Origin: Punica granatum
Taxonomy: Eukaryota > Streptophyta > Magnoliopsida > Myrtales > Lythraceae
Assembly (NCBI RefSeq): GCF_007655135.1
Contig: NC_045127.1
Location: 22,486,199 to 22,550,198 of the forward strand
DNA: 64,000 bases
Reading direction: 5' to 3'
The notes under the pieces are model-generated. The model did not search any database, had not been told where the DNA came from, and was given only the letters and a program-made list of their open reading frames with translations. The stretch's first letter is position 1. Each line of letters starts with the position of its first letter. Below are positions 23,674-35,767 of the stretch, in pieces. A program made the position numbers and the translations under genes.

Positions 23674-24240
23674 TGAACCAGCAAAATCTCTCTGCCACAA
23701 CCAGCATAAAATGAAAGGGAGCCGAAACAATAATCGAAAGTCGACTTGTGATATAACCTGAGAGATCTTGTCTTCCTTCGAAGCTGCTATTTTCGACTTC
23801 TAAAATAAGCTGACAATGAAAACATGCCTATCTAATTGCACAGTATACCATCAGATTCATCGGTCAATGAACAAGATTGAAGATTCAGGGAAATAAAAGA
23901 ACCAATTTTGTCGGTTCAGAAAAGCCCCCAAGTCGTTATGCTATTGAAAAAATCAGACAAACAGAGTAGGCAAAGGCAATTCATAAAGGAAAACATTTAG
24001 AACTCAAAAGATCCATTTGCATTTGAAGAACAATGATGCAAAAGAAAAATAACAGAAACTAGTACGCTATGCACTTAAAATCCATCAGAGGTCACACTCC
24101 GACTAGTAATCCGCGGACTCCGCATAACCATTGGCGCAACAAAAAGTGGCCGAAACCAGTACCTAAACTAGAGTAGACCCAAAATTCCGATCAAAAGCCA
24201 GAGTCGAGTTCATAGCTAAAGAACATGGACATTTAACTTC
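21651..24240. other. AT-rich spacer upstream (+ side) of STKL copy 1
   Basis: Very AT-rich, no gene supported. It contains (TA)n tracts (22449-22471, 23517-23540, 23625-23667) and a Helitron-like terminus on the minus strand at about 22557-22590 (ctaggctattgaacccatgc). The last ~550 bases (from 23670) are the probable 3' UTR and downstream region of the STKL gene. Compared with unit 2 about 1.5 kb is missing at the (TA)n tract near 23668. Confidence 0.55.
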
Positions 24241-25149
24241 CTAATGAGTGACAGTCTGACAAATAACAGCAGCGTGGTCGTTAATCAATCTAGCCCGCTC
24301 CACAATGAGCTGCAGTTCCTTTTCTTCTAGCCTCTTCCATCGCTGATCTAATTCCACCCTCTTCCTCTCATCGACCAAGTAAGTCTTTTTCCTTACAAAC
24401 TCCTCGTTAAGGGACCAGCCCCCACCGACATCCTCAATCCCCTTCAACAACCGACGAGACAGAGCAGAAACCGAAGTCCCTTCGTGCCCCTCAAGCCCAC
24501 GAGCCGCAGCAGTCTTCCCTTTCACAGGCTTTTTGGCAGCAATCCTCCCTTTCACAAGGTTTTCGACAGAACCCCACGCCTTCACGGCCAATACGAGGAA
24601 ATTCTCCTCCTGGGGGCTGAGCTCGGCGCCCTGCTTGACCTTCTTGTCACAGCTCTTAAACTTCTTCTTAAGATTCCAGATCTTGCCGCTCAGCCGCCGT
24701 TTCGTGACGGAAGATGGGATCTTTTGCTTGATACACTCGTAGATGTCGTTGAGTTCGTACTCCGGCTTGTTCTTGGAGACCTCGACCAAGCCCTTCATCA
24801 CCTCCATCTCTTCCGGCTCGCTCCATATCCGCTGGAAAAATTGCTTCTTTTGCGCCTTCGAGTTCGACTTGGTCTTGACCCGCTTCGACGCCGCCTCCCC
24901 ATTCGAGACGATCCCTTCCGCACTGCGCTTCTTCCGCTCCGCTGGTTCCGAGGGCACCAACTTGCCGTTCTGCTTGACGGCTCGGTCGGGACTGGGCTAG
25001 GACTCGGTCTCAGAGCCTGAAGGCTGGAGTTGTTGTTTCTTCTGTTCTTCCTCTTGATCCTCTTCCTCTTCTTCTTCTTCGTCTTCCTCTTGATCTTCTT
25101 CTGAAGAGGCAGAGGGCGAATCATCGCCGAAGGAACGCTTCGGCTCCAT
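24241..25149 (-). pseudogene. GeBP/STKL (DUF573) transcription-factor-like gene with nonsense codon, unit 1
   Basis: Single-exon gene read from the ATG at 25149. It opens with MEPKRSFGDD and an acidic run, then hits TAG at 24999-24997 (codon 51), where unit 2 has GAG. The same frame then stays open to 24241, so one substitution accounts for the break. The DUF573 DNA-binding domain (QFFQRIWSEPEEMEVMKGL to LAVKAWG) and the C-terminal helical segment (RWKRLEEKELQLIVERARL) are intact. Translation from an internal ATG at 24960 would give 239 residues without the acidic region. The C-terminus also differs from unit 2 by a one-base indel, ending VTH. In the known family these nuclear proteins bind DNA and affect hormone and sugar responses. 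It is probably a pseudogene, possibly a truncated protein. Confidence 0.8.
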
Positions 25150-28100
25150 TGACACCAGGGCAGAGCTCTCTTTCCCTTGCCAGACAGGAACACAGCTGTG
25201 AGGTTGGAGTCTGTACGTACATATATGGGGGGCGAGAGAGAGACGATCTTGAGAAGGAAGTCAAACGGTCTTTATTTTTCGGGGCGGAAGTCAAACGGTC
25301 TTAAGAGTCATTACATTATGGTTTGGTTTCACTAATTAATATCAATTAATTTCACTTACCGGCTACCGAAAAAAATGTTTCACTCAACTAAAACGAATAT
25401 CTATTAATTTTAAAATAAATATAAAGTACTTCTATTTATTTCTAGTTCAAATAAATTCTTCATATTTAGTGATATTTTATATAAAACAAACTACCATCAC
25501 AGTAATATACTATCAATCTTTCATATATAATATTTATCTTTCCTATACAACTAGTTTATATTTATATATATATATATATGGCTTAATTAATATTTTGTGC
25601 AATATAATTGATAAATATAATGAAGACCGACACTATTCCCACAAGTATTATCGGTTGTCTTGACTAAAATATCCGCATTCACTTTTTAAGTAAGTGTTAC
25701 TAGAATTCTTAATCTCATGATATTCTCTTTCCACCAATATATTTTCCTAAGTTACTCTTTTTTTTTGGCTTATAGAAGATAAATATTTTCTTATTTTAGT
25801 TCATCTATTTTTTTTTTGTATAGATTGCGGACGGGGTGGTAGCCAGCAGGTCACAGGGACATATGCGATCTCAATGAATGACATCAGGGTCTCATTTTCA
25901 AGAGCTCACGGGCCCTCGTCCTTTTCGATTATAAGGAAGCTAATCATGTAGTACAATAAAAGAGAACACGGGCATTGGTCTTTGCTTTAATGCGACATTA
26001 AAATTAAAAAGTTCAGTTGCATATTTTGCAGTTCAATCCAACATCTTTCTTTACTTGTAAATTCGCACCCCTATAAGTGTCTTTTTTTGTCGCTTTCTGT
26101 GTGGAACCAACCTAGTAGAACTTCTCAAATCAAATACTTTCTCATGAAACAGAATATTATCAATTATACAAAATGCAATTACATTGGATGCAGGTTGGTT
26201 ATGTTCCACACGTTTATTATTGTTTAATTTAATTTTATGATAAGGGTATGTGCCCGAGGTCCCACGCGAACATTGTACAAGCTCACTAGTCATGTTATTC
26301 CTCCTGTCACGGGGACCATACAGTTAGTTACAAAGCACATGCACCAATTAACATGAGGACGTTGGACAACAGCAATTACTGATAACCAGCAGGTAAACTC
26401 TACCTGCAATGCAGAATTTTGATTCACTATAAGCACATCGTGACCAAAATGGTCAAGTCGACGTGCAAACAAAATTGGTCTCAACATAGGTTGAGAATAC
26501 TCGTGATCATGTAACGTAATCAAATTGTACAAAATGCATTTGCATTATTTATGTTCCATGCGTCCATTATTGTTTTTTTTTATTACAATAGGTATCCGAG
26601 CTCCCACATGAATACCGTACAAGCACAGAGGACATGTTTGTCCCGAGACCATGCAATTAGCCGCATAGCACAAGCACTAAAATAACATGAGGATATTGCT
26701 CAATAGCAAGCTGATCACTATTATAATGAAAGCGAGAAAGGGGGTGTAGTGCAGTGGCTAACACCCTCACATGGTAATCTAGAGATTTCTAGTTCGATTC
26801 TCATCAGTAGGTCTACCTGTGCCCCTTTATTTAGATTTCCTTTCCATTTCTTTGTACTAGGCCATGAGCCTCCTATTGTAACCGAAAAAAAAACTATTAT
26901 AATGAAAGCCAACGTTGTTTCCACAAGTATTATTGGTTTCTTGACTAAAATATTCTCATTCACTTTTTAAGTAAGTCTTACTAAGATCCCTAATCTCATA
27001 ATATTTTCTTCCCACCAATATCTTTTCCTAAGTTACTTTTCTTTTCTTTTCTTTTTTTCCTTAAAAGATAAGTCTTTTCTTATTTTACTTCATCAATTAT
27101 GTACTCCCTTCCTTAATTTCACGATCCTATTAGATCTTATCTTTGCTTTATTTATTTATATACTTACTTTGCAATACTTACAATTTCAATTCCTACTTTT
27201 TCTTTCACTACTACTGAAGTCATTTGGTCGCATATATAATTTTCCATCTCCTAGTTTATTTGAGCAAATTACTAATTTCTTTATTTCCATATTGCAATTA
27301 AAATATAAATAACCCTTTTCCACCTTTTCCTTGTCATTCGATATTCTTTTTATTTCTCTGAGATTTTATTTTAATTAATACAAATATTAATATATTAATT
27401 TGTCATGATGTATGAAGTGAACGAGTCTTTCACAAAGAAAAAGGAATTGCATCTATTACAGATAGAAGTGAAGAGAAGTTCATCATCTGCTCATATAAAT
27501 TACTGGTATGAAATATATGATCGTTAGAAAAAATTACAAGATATATATGATCTATTCATAAAAATTAAAGATCATAAAAAACAGTAAATAAGTTTATAAA
27601 GTAAAGATAAGATATTCATGAATTCAATGGAGGAGAGAAAAGATAGATTATAGGGGAGGAAAGTTAACGATTATACGTGTGATCGAACATGATTTACTTG
27701 GTAAATTAAGAAAAAAATAACAATGTTTTGGTGGAGAGAATCATGGAATTAAGGATTAAATCATAAACTTGCTTAGAAATTGAATAATGGGATGTTTTAG
27801 TCAAGCAATCACTGATCTATATCTATCTATATATATACATAGTAAAACAATATACACTAAACAATAAATATCCGTGATAAATGCTATCAACGTACTCAAA
27901 GTAAATATCATAAAATAAATACTATAGTTAATTTACATAAATAATAATAAGTATATCATACAGCAAAATTCTCATATTATCTATATATACAATTTCACAT
28001 ATAGAATTGAAATATAAATTAATAAAAATCAGTTTTTCAGTCAAAAAAAGTCAAAAGATTTAAATTAAATATTTTAAATGAGAGCATCCCAATATACTAT

Positions 28101-28440
28101 TACAAAACATTATATTAAGAAATTAAAAAATCAGATTTCTATATTTGAACCAAATATATAATGATCTTTGAGAATAAACTAATGACTAATTAAATATTTA
28201 TATTTTATGAATATTAATTAAGTATTTATAAAGCATAGAGTTGTCATTAAACCCTTTAAAATTAGTCTAATGTCAACAAATTGGAAATTATTCTTCAAAA
28301 TAGACCTTAATTGTTAAAAATTCTTAGCATTCATTAGAAGTAATTTCATTTTAAAAAAATTACGAATAATTATTATATGTAAATAGATCAGTGCACCACA
28401 TGGAATTGAAAATTAGTAAACAGTATATTTTCTTGCGGAT
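25150..28440. other. Spacer after STKL copy 1
   Basis: The first ~110 bases hold the probable promoter and 5' UTR of the minus-strand STKL gene, including purine-rich sequence. The rest is AT-rich and collinear with 53285-56380. A less AT-rich block at about 25826-25950 (gcggacggggtggtagccag and onward) is kept in unit 2 at 53985-54110 but has no recognised coding content. A SINE interrupts the spacer at 26734-26892. Confidence 0.55.
26734..26892 (+). mobile_element. tRNA-derived SINE (159 bp)
   Basis: Contains a pol III A box (tagtgcagtgg, 26747-26757) and a B box (gttcgattc, 26792-26800) spaced as in tRNA-derived SINEs, and ends in a short A run. It is flanked by a perfect 17-bp target-site duplication, actattataatgaaagc, at 26717-26733 and 26893-26909. 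Unit 2 has the single uninterrupted site near 54835 (actattataattaaagc), so insertion was specific to unit 1. Confidence 0.9.
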
Positions 28441-30192
28441 TTAGCCCCGACCTATAATGAATTGATGAGCTGTATAGTAAATTAATCCCATTAATGAAGA
28501 AAACCATTTATGATAGTAACTAGTTTTACAATTTTATATCTTCAATTAATACTTTGTAAATGGATGATCATGTAGTGTCGAGACCTTATGAGCATTGGAG
28601 AGGCTTGAGTGCCTTAGAGCCCACCTCTTGAGCCGCCAAGGGCAAGTGACTGCCGGGATGGGCTTGCTGGCCAAAGGGGGCCAAGCCCAGGGGTCTTGAG
28701 TCCTAGATTAGGTGAGCTTATTGCTCAGGATATCGAGGTCTCGAGCCCCAAAGTGTTTGGTCGGGACTTTAAAGCGCTAGACTTGCCTAATGATCCCTAA
28801 GTTAGGTATCGGAATAAAATATATATGTTACCAAGTGTATATATCCAACAAGTAATGAGTAAGATTATCGTAGGATCTTTGACTTCTACGAACTACTAAA
28901 CTTATTTCAACTTAAATCGAATTCAAGTAATTATACTAAACTAGACGAAAGGCCCATGCATATGTACGGCTAGAGTTGTAATTATACTAAACTAGACGAA
29001 AGGCCCGTGCATATGTACGGCTAGAGTTGTAGCGTGTATATATATTAAATAGACCATATAGTAATTTGAATGGGTATATCAGTAGTATAAAATTTTGTTG
29101 TGACTAATATCTATTTATGAAGAAGTTAATTTCCATCTTCTCTTTCAATTGTAGAAAAGGTATTTACTTTCATTAAAATTTTTTTCAATTTTTGTCCCGA
29201 GACTAATTTACGACAATGAGATATTCTCATAGTTTTAAAGTGGAAGAGTTTCTTGTTTAACTCTTGTGAAGATAATAACGGAATAAATTGAGAGTGTTTT
29301 AATATTTTAAACACTATGTATAATATATATGTCTACAGATATAAGTAAAAGACTTTTTGGCTTGTATAACTGAAAATTTTTGGAGTTTCGTGGTTAATGT
29401 GGCATGATAATAATGCGCCATTTGCCGTATAGTGATTGATTGGAATTTCAAAAATTACTCAAACATGGGCTTTGTATGTCTTATGTGACATCGTACTATG
29501 AGTTGTTTTAACTTTTAATTGTATATAGATAGATATAGATTAAGCAAGCTAATAAAGCAAAGCATGTTAAACTTGATTGGAATCAATGACAAAGGCTCCT
29601 AGGATCTACAATTTCCACTAAGATTGAATCTCAAGTCGATTCGTCTTTCATACAATCAACTGACTAAATTGTTAACCTAAATTCTTTGATCTTTCCATAC
29701 CTCTCTCAAGCGTCATGGAAATGTACTATATTGTAAACAACTTTTCACTCTCTTCCTAGGTAAGTTAATTAGCGACAACCCATTATGAATCAATCCTAAT
29801 TTGGTTATCTAAAGCGATTAGGTACAATCCTATCCTTTTATATCTAATAATCTTGTTTTCTAAGCAAGATAAGTATAGGTTATTCCTATTATGACAGAAC
29901 CCTCCAAGTTCATCTAGAGTACTAACTCAATTTAATCGGTTGGTAATTTATTGAAAAGCATTGAGGACGTATAATTCATTCGATAATGAAAAAAGAGCAA
30001 TCACAGCTTTTAATCGAATATTAAATTTCACTGTAGAAAAAGAAAAAAAAAGTTCACGCTTTTAGGAGTGGCGGTGGCTGGTGATGAGGACCTCGTCGTC
30101 GGCCACCACCATCCCCCGATTGGGGTCGCTAACACTACAGAGAGTGCCACTTGACTTATACATCAACAATTTCCATCAAAATTAACGGAAAA
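28441..30192. other. Spacer between units 1 and 2
   Basis: Sequence present at the unit 1/2 border but absent from the unit 2/3 border. It contains a GC-richer block (28570-28800, with ccgccaagggcaagtgac) of unknown origin, the 51-bp tandem repeat at 28930-29031, and a small GC-rich stretch at 30060-30135. The block near 30060 could be a captured gene fragment; its reading frames carry no motif I recognise. Confidence 0.5.
28930..29031 (-). repeat. 51-bp tandem pair resembling two Helitron 3' ends
   Basis: 28930-28980 is repeated at 28981-29031 with one difference (cccatg / cccgtg). On the minus strand each copy reads as a short GC hairpin (ccgtacatatgcacgg) followed by gcctttcgtctag, similar to a Helitron 3' terminus with CTAG. 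Tandem Helitron ends are a known arrangement in plants. The assignment rests on this motif only. Confidence 0.45.
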
Positions 30193-30639
30193 GTTGACGT
30201 CGTGCAAGAATTATTATCAAATTGAAAGTTTGTGTATTTTTAGGTTAAACAAAAAAATTCTATTAGAATTGTTAAAATGCAAAAAGTTTATACTTTTTTT
30301 CTATTAACTCTAAATATAAACAATATATTATATAATATTTACAATAGGTAGAGATATGTATATATGTATCCCTGGATAGTGGATAATGTAAATGGATACA
30401 TATTCATATAATATATATATATAAAGGAGACAGAAAGCGACGAACAATTGATATTGTTATATATATATATATATATAAAAGAGGTTTCGAAAAAATAAAT
30501 AAATAACAGTGGTGTATATATAATAAGGTTAAAGAGGGTATTACTGTAATTTTGTAAAAAAGAGGAGGATTAGAAACAACTTTTAACAATTTATCCCTTC
30601 ATAATATATCAAATTGATGGACTGAAAAAATGATTTTTT

Positions 30640-30806
30640 GGCGGGTAATAAATTTGACAATATTTTTTACCAAAATAAGATGTTAAAATTAAAGATGGAT
30701 CGGAAAGACAGTCTCGATAAAAAATCAGAGGCGACGGATAGAGCGCCGCCACCGGAGCTTATACGATATTGGCTGACTCGTGACGTGAGTGTTAGTCTGA
30801 TAGCTT
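30640..30806 (+). pseudogene. MHF1 5' remnant, gene body deleted
   Basis: The upstream region of MHF1 is retained up to gtctgatagctt, 21 bases before the expected ATG. The next base belongs to the right end of MITE A (atcctactttgaaa). Relative to unit 1, positions 807-3985 (3179 bp) are missing, which removes all four exons and the downstream spacer. No MHF1 exon survives in unit 2. Confidence 0.9.
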
Positions 30807-31462
30807 ATCCTACTTTGAAATTAAACGCAGCATAAGTCATTTTTTCCCTAATCTAGGCGTGCTGGCGAAATGGCGGACTTATTAAAAAAATTTAAAAGCT
30901 GCAAAACACATAAACATCATTTGAGTTTGTAAAGGTCCCGTTAGGTGGGGAGATGGTTCTTTGACGGGGCAATTCCACCGGTGGCCGTCTTTTGACTGGA
31001 CAGTGTTACCACGTGACAGTACTGACGTAGTAACACTGTTAAACTAAATACTTTCTCCATGAGTAGAAAAAAAAAAGGATCATTTGGAATTAGTTACAAG
31101 ATTTAGGAATACCTCTTTGTCATTTTATTTCCATTTCCTAAAACCAAATATTATTTATTTACAAGGACAACTTTGTTATGTCTCTGACACATACAAGCTA
31201 GTCCTAAACCTTGACATGTATAAAATAACTGTGAAACAGACAGAGAAGAGAAAAACAAGGGATAGGGTGAAATGTACCTCAAGGAGAGGTCGTTTGGGTG
31301 GTGCTCGATAGGATCCAGTCTCGCGATCGTAACGCTTTCTTCTGGTGGCTTTTCGAAATTCGGAATCTAATTCTGGAACAAGGAAAGATGACTGGATATC
31401 ATGATTGATGGAGATGGAAAAAAAGAGAGAGTTAAAGTGCCGAGGATAATTATATTATACAT

Positions 31463-31522
31463 TTATCATCATCATCATCATCATCATCACCATCATCGTC
31501 GTCGTCATCATTATCATTATTG

Positions 31523-31559
<37 letters not shown>

Positions 31560-31560
31560 C
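31463..31560. repeat. Compound (CAT)n/(TTA)n microsatellite, unit 2
   Basis: CAT and CGT triplets followed by a long TTA run. It is longer in the TTA part than the unit 1 tract at 4642-4720. His-rich and Asn/Asp-rich frames across it are repeat by-products. Confidence 0.9.
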
Positions 31561-31703
31561 TATACATATATATATATATATATATATAAAATAAAGTTGA
31601 ATACAAGTGCATGAAATAGTGACATAATCTAAATGCATATGCAATTAATTCACATTAATAAAATATTTATCAAATAAATAATAAAGTTAATATTTTTTTC
31701 TAG

Positions 31704-31738
<35 letters not shown>

Positions 31739-32605
31739 AACAATTCATATTAACAAAATAAAAAAATAAATACATACTTTCTGAAAATATATATACATAT
31801 ACATATATTTATATATTTATATATGTATGAAAATATACCTTGGTAATTGTTTCTAATAATTATCAGTAGACAAGTGATCGTATATTTGTTTAGATTTATA
31901 AAAAATTTTATGTTTTTCAGTTTTTTTGAGATTTTTCATATTACCCAAATATAATGCAATTTTTTTCACTTTATAATTTTTCACCTTGATTTTAATTATA
32001 ATTAAAAAAAATAAGTAAATAAAAAAAGTTTCCATTTAGAGTTAACTATTTTTTTTTCTTATAAATTCTTTTAATCCCATGATGTTTCTTTTCATATAAT
32101 CATTATTATAAGATTAAAACAATTCACATGGTATGTCTTTCAGAACGGAAACATCCTCACATATTTATAAAGTAAATATAATTTTTGAATAATGTGATGA
32201 AATAAATAATAGAAGGTTTCCCAGTTTTTCTAAAATGAATTGTTATTATTATCATTTCTTTGCAAGTATATTCTATGCTACCTTCATTATATTCTTTTCA
32301 TAAATGGTCGAAAATAATTGTTTTAAATAGTAATATCTATTGTATAATAACCATGCAATGGACAAGCAATATAACTAGTTAATATATATATGTATATATA
32401 CTTCTCTTACTTGGAATAACCTTCATATCTGCCTCTATATTTCTATTCATCTCATCAAATGCAGGCGGTTTAATTTTGCCCAGTACATGTTCGACAATTC
32501 TTATGTCATGAAATACTTTGGGGAAGCCCAACAGATGAAATGCACGGAGTTTCGTGTCTAATGAGGCGGAGCTTCCATCTTCATTCTACATGTCTCTAGA
32601 CCTCG

Positions 32606-32643
<38 letters not shown>

Positions 32644-32885
32644 CGTAAAGCACATTACAATTTAAGAATTTTACATGACGGAGTTAAAATTATTTTATAA
32701 TTTTTTCAGCGTGAACCCTAGTATCTGGAAGTCAGATTGGATCCCGACTAATCTAGTCGAGCCGAGTCAGCCCACTGATAATTATTTTATAATTTTGACT
32801 CCTTTAGGTGATATCTTGCATAAATTATTTTTTCGTTTTACGAGTTACCAATTTGCACATGCGCTACAAGCAAATTTTTTTGTGT

Positions 32886-33022
32886 GTTTGGTTTTAGAGT
32901 TGAGTTGAGTTGAATTTTGGTTTTAATTGGTCTGTAATGACTGTAATGTTGAATTATGAGAAAAAAAGTATGAAAAAGTAATGAATAGTAATAATTATGT
33001 TGTTGACTTTTGTTGTGTAGTA
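32886..33022. mobile_element. MITE B, truncated forward copy in unit 2
   Basis: Begins gtttggttttagagttgagt like the unit 1 copy but lacks an internal stretch and the right end, jumping to the agagagaagagaaaa sequence that follows the element in the other units. Confidence 0.5.
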
Positions 33023-34411
33023 AGAGAGAAGAGAAAAAAAAGGGATGAGTGAATGTAGGAAGTGAGATAAAATTGTGGAAAAATGAGAGAGCAATATTTT
33101 GTGAGATAGTTATTCTTTACTGATTTTCCCTCTTTTTTTATTTACAATATTGTTTTAAATGTACTGTAAAATCATAAATTTGACATGGGTGTTGAGTGTC
33201 CTATTTTTGAGAGAATGGGACGTTGTTATCTATATACAAAATTATAGGATTATTGGTGGAATTTACCCTAATAATAAATTGTGAGCTAGATGCCTTGATG
33301 CAATATACTGCTGTCCGGTTATTAGGATTACATTTATATATTATCTTAAAATTCTAATTAATAGAAGATGAGCTCTGGGGAAGAGTATACAGGCAATAGA
33401 TAACAAGCAAGCTAGATTTATCAGAAGGGAGCAAATCATTTAAGAAAAGCAAAGCAGCATCATGAAAGAGGAACCCCGATGCAACAAAGATGATTGAACT
33501 AACGGGTCATTCTCTATGAGATGCTAGGTGATTTTCGAACTTTTATTCTTCTCCGAGTCCTCTTCCTCAGACATGCGCATCCGTCATGATCATCCTGCCA
33601 AATAAAGTTTTTTCCTTTTTTTTTGTGATATCACAAAATAAAGATTTTGTGTGCATCTTCAAGACCAAGATAGATTGCAATGTGAGAACCCCCTCCTCAG
33701 CAGTGTCTATGTCTGTTTCGTAGTCCCCCTCCTTTTCAGTCAAAGCAGAGAAAATTCAGAGAGTTATGTATTACTACCGGCACATGATTCCAGATGTTTT
33801 AATGTATTACTACATTATTATGTATTGTAGAATGTAAATAAAAGATAATACATCAACTTTAGTTGGGGCAACTTCACTAAATAATGGAACACTGGGGGAA
33901 GTCGACATGTGACCGATAAAGCCATATGATTGCAAGATGCAAGAACGCAGTAGTTAGCCAATCATAACTTCAATCTTCTAGCTAGCTAGTCTTCATGCCA
34001 AATTGATCATGTGCCAAGGAAAAGATCTAATGCAAGCGACCTGGATCAATTTTGATATCTGACTATAATTTTTGGACCGAGTAGGCATTATAATGGAAGA
34101 GCTACTTTCTTAAAAATCTCACCTTCGATTCTTGACGATATCGTCTGTACATTTTTGAGTTATCACCGCTGAAGATGCACTTGTGCTTGAAATCTTTCAT
34201 CAGCTTGGATGGCTTCTTTATCTTTCTCAAGAAATGGCAATATGAAATATCTAAATATAGCAAGTGTTCCAATTTGCCAAGTCCCGGAATCTCAATTAGA
34301 CATGGACACCATTAAATATGGAGAGACACTAGATTATTCATATGTGAGATGTAAGGCAAACGACCAAGCCACTGATAGTCCCTTACAGTTAGATCTCTCA
34401 AACATTTATAA

Positions 34412-34667
34412 CCCGTTTGGTTTTAGGGTTGATTTTTAAAATTTTAACTTTAATTTAACTCTACTCACTATACAATAAAATTTAACAATACAATTATTAC
34501 TTTTTCATTTTTAAAATTTTTTTAACCATTCAATTCAATTTTTAATACTAAATTCTCTCAACTATTCATTACTTTTTCACACATTTTTTCATAATTCAAC
34601 AATACAATCATTACAACCCAATTAAAATAAAAACTCAACTCTACTTAACTCTAAAACCAAACACACC
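34412..34667. mobile_element. MITE B, inverted copy inside the LRR region of unit 2
   Basis: Orthologous to 17079-17337, same position and orientation (cccgtttggttttagggttg to ctaaaaccaaacacacc). Its presence in both units dates it before the duplication. Confidence 0.6.
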
Positions 34668-35767
34668 ATTAGAAAGAGGTAGCCCAAGCGTGATCTTTGA
34701 GCAGATAGACACTAAGAGCGCATTGTCTACAGACTGCAGATCTTTGATCCTAGCTCCAAGTCTTCTAAGAGCCCAATCATTCGAGCACTTTAGGACTTGT
34801 AAAATGTATAAATTCTTCAAGCTGGAAAGATTCGGCATATGAATATCATTCCAAGATCCATCTCCTCTAAATTATTCAATTTTGGGCAATCTAGCATAAG
34901 CTTCTTGAGCTGAGATAAAGAACCAAGTTCAGTCGGTATTGTAGTGACAAACCAAACTTGTAACTCTAGCTTGGTCAGACTGTGTAAGCCCATGATCCCA
35001 TCTAAGTGGAGATGGCCTTCCACCCTCGTGTTTATTAATTTCACTAGTTTTGAGAGACACTGGCCTTCATTCCAGGAGTTGGATCGGAGATGTACAAGGT
35101 CAAACTAGTTGGGAGATTGGGTAGATCTTTGAGCTTAGATCAACGATTTGGTTTGAAAGTTTGGAGATGAGAGAGCTGAATGATAGAGGAGGTAAGTTGA
35201 CATATTCTGGCCCATGAGAGATCCATGGATCTCAAAAGGGAAAGGCCCGACATTTCCATGGGAAGACCTTTCGAAAGATCAGCTAATTGTGCATCCAACT
35301 TTTCGAGCTTCCTCAATGCACCAATGATTTGGGTGGTTCTCTCAACTTTTGCAATCTTTCAAATAAATCTCTTCTAGACTCTACAGGCATCCGATAGAGT
35401 CAAGCAACTCTTTTATCGCCGTCCCGGATATATCTAGTCTAACTAATGACTTTAGTTCCCACAATGAGTAAGGAAGTTGCTTTAGCACTTTACAACTGTG
35501 TAGAAGTAGTTGCTTCAGATTCTTCCAGGCTTCCAATTGATTGGGGCAGCTAAAAAATACTCGTGCCCTTTAGATCCAATTCAACCAGTAATTTCAACTC
35601 CCCAGGTGAATCGGGAAGCTTCTTTATCCCAGCACAACCGGATAACCGTAAGTACTGAAGTTTCTTCAGTCCTCCAAATCCATAAGGCAATTCATGCAGT
35701 CCTGAATACAAGAGATCCAAGGATACTAATGATGTCTGTGCCTTTCAGGTCCAACTCTCTCAGTGAC

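Larger units (their letters stand above)
1..30192 (+). repeat. Tandem segmental duplication, unit 1
   Basis: First copy of the cassette MHF1 - NBS-LRR - STKL. Base 1 onward aligns with about 30193 onward (both begin with tgacgtcgt and continue through aaagtttgt and tttttaggttaa). The unit therefore begins at or before the window edge and its true left breakpoint is not visible. It is longer than unit 2 mainly because it carries its own copia element, a Mutator-type MITE, a SINE and about 2 kb of extra spacer at the right end. Confidence 0.9.
30807..34101. other. AT-rich spacer of unit 2
   Basis: No gene supported. It starts with the last ~22 bases of MITE A and is then collinear with 3986-7140 and 16540-16768 of unit 1. 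It contains the microsatellite at 31463-31560, (TA)n tracts (31569-31590, 31707-31733, 32609-32640) and a truncated MITE B at 32886-33022. The empty copia target site (gcaac, then ttcacta) is at 33868-33872. Confidence 0.65.

Noticed and set aside
26747..26800. Possible tRNA gene from A and B boxes
   Set aside because: Box spacing and flanks fit a SINE: no cloverleaf is formed, and there is an A tail plus a 17-bp target duplication.
28930..29031. 51-bp direct repeats considered as duplication breakpoint sequence
   Set aside because: The pair is confined to the spacer and is not found at the other unit border, so it does not mark the cassette edge.
31401..31644. His/Tyr-rich and Asn/Asp-rich frames at the microsatellites (also 60504-60695)
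   Set aside because: They are translations of CAT/TTA triplet repeats and TA tracts and have no other protein-like sequence.
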